From NCBI GenBank assembly GCA_020200935.1, contig JAIVHR010000233.1:1-5193 (forward strand): 5,193 bases of DNA, in the 5' to 3' direction. The position numbers were made by a program, and so were the translations under genes. This document shows positions 1 through 5,193 of this stretch, one piece after another. The notes below the pieces were generated by a model that was given only the letters and a program-made list of their open reading frames with translations, did no database searches and had not been told where the DNA came from. Source of the DNA: Sphingomonadales bacterium (GTDB lineage Bacteria; Pseudomonadota; Alphaproteobacteria; Sphingomonadales; Sphingomonadaceae). The stretch's first letter is position 1. Each line of letters opens with the position of its first letter.

Positions 1-1
1 C

Positions 2-3000
2 TTTTACACGCTGGCGATGATCCTTGCTGGTATCGGTGCATTCATCCTGCCAGCGGCCTATCTCGCTTGGGTCGGGGCGCAGCCGCTCGGATGGATCGCC
101 GGGTTGATCCTCACCCAGATTCCGGCATCGGTGCTGGCGATGACAGTGGTGCACTGGGTGATAACTCGCGCCCTTCCGCCGCGCGTCCTACCCAAGCTCG
201 ATTGCAGCGGGGGGCTGCCGGGTGACAGCCGGACCATCATCGTCGTTCCCGTGGTCCTCGCCGGATCGGAGGAGGCCGACCGTCTTGCCGAGCAACTCGA
301 GACGCACTGGCTCGCCAACGCCGATCCAATGCTCGAGGTGGCACTACTCGCCGATCTGGCCGACGCGCCCGAAGAGCGCACCCCGAAGGATACCGAAATC
401 GAGCAGGCGCTGGAACAGCGTATCCGCGAGCTCAATCTGCGGCACGGCGCGGACAAGACCGGGCCGTTCCATCTGCTACTCCGCCCGCGACTCTTCAATT
501 CCGCGCAAGGCTGCTGGATGGCCTGGGAGCGTAAGCGCGGCAAGCTAGAGCAGTTCAACCGGATGATGCTCGAAGGCAAAGCCGATTCATTCTCCTCCCA
601 TACCGGCGACCGCACTCGGTTGCGCGACATCCGCTTCGTGGTGACGGTCGATGTTGATACGATGCTGCCGCCCGGCTCGGTGGCAAAACTCGTCGGGACA
701 CTCGCACATCCGCTCAATCAACCACGGTTCGATCCGGAATCCGGACGCATCACGGCAGGTTATTCGATCGTCCAGCCGCGAGTTGAAATTTCGCCGCAAA
801 GCGGCACGCGGACCTTGTTCGCGCGGCTTTTCACCGGTGACACAGCGATCGACATCTACAGCCGCGCGGTTTCCGAAGTCTATCAAGATCTGATGGGCGC
901 CGGCACCTTTGTCGGCAAGGGCATATACGACCTCGCCGCCTTCCACCGCAGCGTCGACGGCCGCGTGCCGGAGAATCGAATTCTCAGTCACGATTTGTTC
1001 GAAGGCGCGCATGGCCGTGCGGCGCTCGCCACCGACATCGTTCTCTATGAGGGCTTTCCGGCCAATTATCTCGAGTATGTAAGCCGGCTCCATCGCTGGA
1101 TCCGGGGAGACTGGCAGCTGCTGGCCTGGCTCGGCCGCAGGGTGCCCGGAGCCTCCGGCGAACAGCTGAGCAACCGGATTGCAGGCATCGACCGTTGGAA
1201 AATGGTCGACAATCTCCGCCGTAGCCTTGTCGCGCCGGGACTGTTGCTGCTCGCGCTCGGCGGCTGGTTCTTCCTGCCCGGCAGCCCGTGGTTCTGGACT
1301 GTGCTCGTCCTCTTCGCCCCGGCCGGCCAGCTGTTGACGGATCTCGTCAGCGGGCTCGCGCGCGGGCGGCGTCGCGGCGCATCCTACGGGCTGTTCTCGA
1401 GGCTGTCGGACCAGGCGGGGCGCTGGTTTCTGGCGATAGTCTTTCTGCTTCACGAGGCGCTGATGGCGCTGCATGCTATCGGCGTCACACTTTGGCGAAC
1501 CTTGTTCAGCCACCGCAACCTGCTCGAATGGACCACGGCCGCGCATATTGCCGGCAGGCTCGGCGATCAGCGGTCGCGTATAGCAGTTTGGAGGCAAATG
1601 GCGGCCGGCCCTGCGCTGGCGGCCGGTGTTGCGGCCAGCCTGCTCCTGCTGCGTCCTTCGGCGCTGCCGGCGGCGCTGCCGCTACTGTTCGCCTGGTTCG
1701 CGGCGCCTGAAATCACGCTGAGGATTGGCCGGCCACGGCGTACCCGTCTCGAGCCGCTTGGCGAGGAAGACGAGGCCTTTCTCCGCCGCCTCGCGCGCAA
1801 GACCTGGTTCTATTTCGAGAGCTTTGCCGGCCCCGAAGAAAATTGGTTGCCGCCCGACAATTATCAGGGCGAACCGCATGAGGAAATCGCTCACCGCACT
1901 TCCCCGACCAATATCGGAATGATGCTGCTATCGACCGCGACGGCTTGGGATCTCGGCTATCTCGGTCGTAGCGAACTGACTGCGCGGACACGCAACGTCT
2001 TTGAGAGCCTCGCGCAGCTGGAGCGCTATCGAGGCCATTTTTTCAACTGGTACGAGACCCGTCATCTCAAGCCTCTCGAGCCGCGCTACGTTTCGACCGT
2101 CGACAGCGGCAATCTCGCCGTTAGCTTCCTCGCGTATGCCGCGACACTGCACGAGGCCGCCGCCGTTTCCGGACTTGAGCCACAGCGCTGGCAGGGTCTG
2201 CGCGACGTGCTCGATCTTCTCGATGAAACACTGTCCGAAATCGAGGGTGGGCCGGGGGCATTACAAAAAGCGCGCGTTCTCCTCGATAAGGCGCTCGCTG
2301 GAATCGAAGCACGTCCCGAAACATGGCACGCAGAGCTGCGCGAGCTTTGCCACACGGGGCTCGTGGCACTCGAACGTGCCGCAAGCCAAGCAGTCGAGGG
2401 AGAAAGTGCGCTGCCAGCCGAGAGCGTTCGTGATCTGTTTGCCTGGCTTGGGAGGCTGCGACATCAGGCACAGACGATGCAGCGCGACCTTGCCGCGCGT
2501 GCAAAGGAGAATGACGAACTCCACCTACTGGCCGACGAGGCGGTCGCGCTGGCGCAGACAATGGATTTCACGTCGCTTTACGACCAAGAGCGGCGGCTTT
2601 TCCACATCGGCCATAATGTGAGCGCCGGCCACACGGATTCGCACCACTATGATTTGCTCGCCTCGGAAGCACGGCTCGCCAGCTATTTCGCGATCGCCAA
2701 GGGCGACGTGCCGACCGAGCACTGGTTCCATCTCGAGCGGCCGGTGACCCGGGCCCCGGGCGGGCTTTCGCTGATCTCGTGGAATGGCTCGATGTTCGAG
2801 TATCTGATGCCGCGGCTGCTGCTGCGCAGTGAAGCCGAGACGCTGCTCGGCGAAAGCGAGCGGGTCGCCGTCGAAATCCAGAGGCGCTATGGCGAGGAGA
2901 GCAGGGTTCCTTGGGGCATCTCCGAATCGGCCTACGCCGCGCGCGATCCCGAGCATCGCTTCCGCTATCAGGCCTTTGGCGTGCCCGGTCTCGGGCTGCG

Positions 3001-5193
3001 GCGCGGGCTGGCACGCGACATGGTCGTCGCGCCCTATGCCTCCGCGCTTGCGCTCGCCGTCGCGCCGGGCGCGGCGGCAGCCAATCTGCGGCGTATCGCC
3101 GAGCTCGGGGCAGGCGGTCGCTTCGGCCTCTGGGAAGCCGTGGACTTCACGCGCGATCGCCGCATGCCCGATATGCCCTTTGCGCCGGTCAACGCCTTTA
3201 TGGCCCATCATCAGGGGATGATTCTGTGCGCGATCGGCAATGCGCTTCTCGGCGACCGGCTCGTCGAGCGCTTTGGTCGTAATCCGCAGGTTCGATTGAT
3301 TTCGCTGTTGCTCAGCGAGCGTGTGCCGCGCGAGATCTCTTCCGAGATCGAGCGCATCGAGGTGATCGATCATCCCGATCAACCTGCGGCGCGATTGCCT
3401 CTTCCAGCCAGCTGGGAGCCTGCCCGATCACCGTTTCCAGAAGTCCACCTCCTCGGAAACGGCCGGTTGGCAAGCTGGGTATCGGAGTCCGGCGGCGGCG
3501 GCCTGCGATGGCACGGCCAGGCACTGACCCGCTTCGTTCCGGATGCGACACGCGATGCCGACGGGCTCTGGCTCTATCTGCGAGACGAGGAAAGCGGCGC
3601 TCTCTGGTCGGCGACGAGGCAGCCGACGGGAGCTCCAGGCGAGCAGTATAGCGCCGTGTTTCACCCCCACGTCGCCGAATTTCACCGGCGCGACCAAGAT
3701 ATCGACCTGCGGCTAGAAATCGGTGTCGGTGCCGACGACGATCTGGAGATACGCCGCCTCACGATCCAGTTGCGGCTCGCACTTCGTCCGGGCGAGCGGC
3801 GCGAAGTGTGCATCCTCACTGTTGCCGCTGCAACCCGCGAGAGGGCGATCGATATCGCCGAAAGGCATGCGACGCTGTCCTCGGTCGAATGGCTGCTCGA
3901 TGCAGCCGCCGCCGATGCCGCACGAACTCTCGAGCGGTTGCGAGTCGGATCCGAGAGTCTTCCCCTACTTCAATCGTTGGGCGCGCTGTTGGTGCACCCT
4001 CACGGAGGGTTGCGAGGGGCGGCGGCCTCAATCCATGCCAACAGGCTCGGACAGCCGGCGCTTTGGGCACTGGCGATCTCCGGCGATCTGCCGATCCTGC
4101 TGATCCGTGCTGACGGCTCCGGCACCTCCTTGGTCGAAACCCTAGTGGGCGCACATCAGCTCTGGCGGCGTCGGGGACTCGAGAGCGATCTCGTGGTTTT
4201 GCAGACCGGTGGATCGGCTTATGTCGAGCCGCTACGCGACGAAATCGTCGAGCTGCTTCGCGATCTCGGCGCAAGCGAGATGCTCGGCCGCAAGGGCGGT
4301 ATCCATCTGCTGTTTTCCGACCAGATCGGCCTCGATCAGGCGCGACTGCTCGAAGCGATAGCCTGGGTTGTGCTCGACGAGACTCAGGGATCGCTTGCCG
4401 AACAGTTGGCTGGAGCACGCCGGTCGGAGCCCGAACTGCCGTCCTTTATCGCTTCGCGTGGCGACAGTCTCGAGGCGGAGCTGCTTGAGCGGCCGACCGA
4501 CCTTCTGTTCGACAATGGTATCGGTGGCTTCACCGCCGATGGCAGGGAATATCTGATCCATCTCGAACCCGCCCAGACGACGCCTGCGCCCTGGGCCAAT
4601 ATTCTCGCGAACGACGGATTCGGCTGTCTTGTCACTGAAGCGGGCGGCGGCTTTAGCTGGTCGGTCAATAGCGGCGAAAACCGCCTTACCCCTTGGACCA
4701 ACGATCCCATCGCTGACCGGCCCGTCGAAACTCTCTATCTACGCGACGAGCAAACCGCAGCAGTCTGGACCGTCACGCCTTCGCCCGCCGGGGGCGAAGC
4801 TTCCCGCCAGGTCCGTCACGGCGCCGGTTACAGCGACTGGCTAACGCGCTCGCGCGGACTCGAGCAGGAACTGCGCGTGCTGGTCCCGCCCGACGCGCCG
4901 GTCAAACTTGTCAGGCTACGAGTAACCAATCGGAGCGGCCGACACCGACGCCTGACTGCAACCTATTATGCCGAGTGGCTGCTCGGAGCGCTGCCGAGTG
5001 TCTCGCGTCGCCATGTCCATTGCGATTTCGATGTGACCTCGCAGGCAATTCTTGCGGCGAGTTCGTGGAACGCCGATTTTGCCAACCGCACGGCCTTCCT
5101 CACCGCAAGCGCCAGCCTTCACTGCTTCACCACCGACCGGCAGGAATTCCTAGGTAAGGAAGGCGATCCAGAGCGTCCTGCCGGCCTCGGGCG
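2..5193 (+). CDS. ndvB: Cyclic beta-1,2-glucan synthase (NdvB/ChvB/Cgs family), internal fragment open at both ends
   Basis: This inner-membrane enzyme makes cyclic beta-1,2-glucan from UDP-glucose: it polymerises the chain, trims it by phosphorolysis and closes the ring. The product goes to the periplasm, where it serves in osmoadaptation and host interaction. The frame from base 2 has no stop over 1,730 codons; start and stop lie outside. Domain order is membrane helices, GT84 transferase (D118, D217-x-D219, D331, R362-x-x-R365-W366), membrane helices, glycoamylase/GH144-GH189-like domain (HRTSPTNIG 631-639, DSGNL 701-705, PWGISES 970-976, MAHHQGM 1067-1073), and two GH94-type sandwich modules, the second incomplete. 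The D217-to-D331 spacing of 114 closely matches my recollection of Brucella Cgs (Asp624 to Asp739), placing the window start near residue 408 of a protein usually about 2,800 residues long. The first GH94 module appears shortened. Family assignment is firm; biological role is inferred from the family. No neighbouring gene is visible. Confidence 0.95.
8..166 (+). other. Protein region: two transmembrane helices before the GT84 domain
   Basis: Residues 3-24 (TLAMILAGIGAFILPAAYLA and following) and about 30-55 are two strongly hydrophobic stretches separated by a short GAQPLG turn. Cyclic glucan synthases have a transmembrane pair immediately before the cytoplasmic transferase domain, so these probably form a hairpin that returns the chain to the cytoplasm. 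Any earlier membrane segments and the N-terminal soluble part lie to the left of the window. Confidence 0.8.
185..1165 (+). other. Protein domain: GT84 glycosyltransferase (UDP-glucose-dependent initiation and elongation)
   Basis: Residues about 62-388 form the GT-A type transferase, which in this family starts the chain on the protein and extends it with beta-1,2 linkages. It opens with the family's LPKLD motif (63-67). The expected GT-A acidic residues are present: D118 in LLADLADAPE, the metal-binding DxD at D217/D219 in VTVDVDTMLPP, the likely catalytic D331 in ENRILSHDLFEG (324-335), and the RxxRW signature at 362-366, continuing as IRGDWQ. The block GRITAGYSIVQPRVEIS and the stretch IDIYSRAVSEVYQDL (283-297) are also typical. 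All key residues are intact, so an active transferase is expected. The domain should face the cytoplasm. Confidence 0.93.
1226..1720 (+). other. Protein region: membrane helices after the GT84 domain
   Basis: Hydrophobic stretches follow the transferase at about residues 409-427 (LVAPGLLLLALGGWFFL), 430-452, 475-495 (WFLAIVFLLHEALMALHAIG) and 533-573, the last probably being two helices. A loop with LLEWTTAA separates the third from the fourth stretch and matches the conserved LLEW segment of the family. Exact helix number and ends cannot be fixed by eye. This block presumably provides the membrane path next to the transferase and links it to the large C-terminal cytoplasmic domains. Confidence 0.75.
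1742..3337 (+). other. Protein domain: glycoamylase-like (GH144/GH189-related) cyclisation domain
   Basis: Residues about 581-1112. The middle domain of cyclic glucan synthases is related to GH144 beta-1,2-glucanases and has been assigned a ring-closing transglycosylase role (family GH189). Visible family blocks in order: WLPPDNYQ, HRTSPTNIG (631-639), RGHFFNWYETR, YVSTVDSGNLA (696-706), a charged helical stretch of about 140 residues (716-857), LFHIGHNVSAG (866-876), YDLLASEARLASYFAIAKGD, PWGISESAY (970-978), YQAFGVPGLGL, FGLWEAVDF (1041-1049), MAHHQGM (1067-1073) and SERVPREI at the end. E889, E975 and E1045 sit in the most conserved blocks and are candidate catalytic or substrate-binding acids; I cannot say which act. 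The domain looks complete and unbroken. Confidence 0.88.
3440..3769 (+). other. Protein domain: first GH94-type N-terminal sandwich module, apparently shortened
   Basis: Residues about 1147-1256 resemble the beta-sandwich that precedes GH94 phosphorylase barrels. Visible landmarks are EVHLLGNGRLASWVSESGGGG, the LTRFVPDATRD segment, LWLYLRDEESGALWS (1189-1203), and EIRRLTIQ at the end. Full-length family members continue from this last strand with a TNxSxRxRxxxxxSYAE strand and further sandwich strands including an RxxFLGRG-like motif. Here the chain passes directly to LRLALRPGERREV, so that part is missing. This first copy has no catalytic barrel and is presumed structural. Confidence 0.75.
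3782..4480 (+). other. Protein region: segment with the ISGDLPI signature between the two GH94-type sandwiches
   Basis: Residues about 1261-1493. It begins with the last sandwich strands (LRPGERREVCILTVAAATRERAIDIAERH), followed by a helical run containing the LQSLGALLVHP block. The family signature NRLGQPALWALAISGDLPILLIR (residues 1347-1369) comes next, with D1362 in the SGD motif. After it are the LVGAHQLWRRRGLESDLVVL block and a GSLAEQLAGARR stretch. This layout matches the connector between the two GH94-like sandwiches in NdvB proteins. No catalytic role is known to me for it. Confidence 0.78.
4502..5193 (+). other. Protein domain: second GH94 N-terminal sandwich, start of the phosphorylase domain, cut by the window edge
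   Basis: Residues about 1501-1730. In this family the C-terminal GH94 domain phosphorolyses the linear glucan and so sets chain length. Family blocks seen here are LFDNGIGGFTADGREYLIHL, PAPWANILAND (1529-1539), VTEAGGGFSWSVNSGENRLTPWTNDP (ending near residue 1569), TLYLRDEQTAAVW (1577-1589), the LRVTNRSGRHRRL strand, TYYAEWLLG, and the DRQEFLGKEGDPERPA motif just before the edge. The (alpha/alpha)6 barrel that holds the catalytic acid and phosphate-binding residues lies downstream, so activity of this domain cannot be judged from this window. Confidence 0.88.

Noticed and set aside
58..717. Antisense open frame of 219 codons over the membrane helices and early GT84 domain
   Set aside because: Its product is Ser/Arg/Ala-rich low-complexity sequence, typical of a shadow frame, and the opposite strand carries the LPKLD, D118 and DxD motifs in one unbroken frame.
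587..1597. Long antisense open frame of 336 codons
   Set aside because: Its codons are in register with the sense codons of ndvB, so stops would appear only where the sense strand uses CTA, TTA or TCA, which are rare in this GC-rich gene. The product has low-complexity, Gln/Glu/Arg/Ala-rich composition and no recognisable domain, and the sense strand here encodes the conserved GT84 core.
2001..2621. Plus-strand open frame of 206 codons in another frame
   Set aside because: It overlaps well-conserved glycoamylase-domain coding sequence in the main frame; its product is Arg/Ser-rich, as expected of a shifted frame in GC-rich DNA.
2525..3382. Antisense open frame of 285 codons
   Set aside because: It has the same codon-register mirror effect opposite the conserved glycoamylase-like domain; its product resembles no family I know.
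3764..3785. Frameshift or assembly error at the shortened GH94 module
   Set aside because: The main frame continues without a stop and both flanks match the family in the same frame, so a simple indel error does not explain it. A collapsed in-frame segment cannot be fully excluded without reads.
4232..4561. Antisense open frame of 109 codons
   Set aside because: It is also in register with the sense codons and lies opposite the connector before the second GH94 module. I see no independent coding evidence.
1..5193. Mobile elements, CRISPR arrays, RNA genes, promoters or terminators
   Set aside because: I saw no direct-repeat arrays, paired inverted-repeat ends, tRNA-like cloverleaf or hairpin followed by a T-run, and the whole window is coding sequence.

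Overview
The whole window is the inside of one very large protein-coding gene on the + strand. The frame that starts at base 2 stays open for 1,730 codons to the right-hand edge, with neither a start nor a stop inside the window. From the conserved motifs I identify it as a cyclic beta-1,2-glucan synthase of the NdvB/ChvB/Cgs type. The gene is cut at both ends. Comparing catalytic-motif positions with Brucella Cgs suggests that roughly 400 N-terminal residues and roughly 600 C-terminal residues lie outside. Residue numbers below are window numbers: residue 1 is encoded by bases 2-4, and residue n by bases 3n-1 to 3n+1.

Layout from left to right: two transmembrane helices (about 8-166); the GT84 glycosyltransferase domain that polymerises glucose from UDP-glucose (about 185-1165); a second membrane region (about 1226-1720); a glycoamylase-like / GH144-GH189-like domain thought to close the ring (about 1742-3337); a first GH94-type beta-sandwich module that looks shortened (about 3440-3769) and its helical follow-on with the ISGDLPI signature (about 3782-4480); and the start of a second GH94-type module, the N-terminal sandwich of the chain-length-controlling phosphorylase domain (about 4502 to the end). 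The GH94 catalytic barrel is beyond the window.

The organism is most likely an alphaproteobacterium. The family is typical of that class (Brucella, Agrobacterium, Rhizobium, sphingomonads), and the DNA is GC-rich with GC-biased third codon positions. I cannot fix the genus; a sphingomonad is a guess. There is no intergenic DNA, RNA gene, mobile element, CRISPR array, promoter or terminator that I can support. Other open frames on both strands, including long antisense ones at 587-1597 and 2525-3382, are shadows of this gene.

The main oddity is an apparent in-frame loss of about 100-120 residues from the first GH94-like sandwich near base 3770. It can be seen by comparison with the second copy in the same protein. 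The window is otherwise an ordinary member of a known family, and I see no evidence of an undescribed system.
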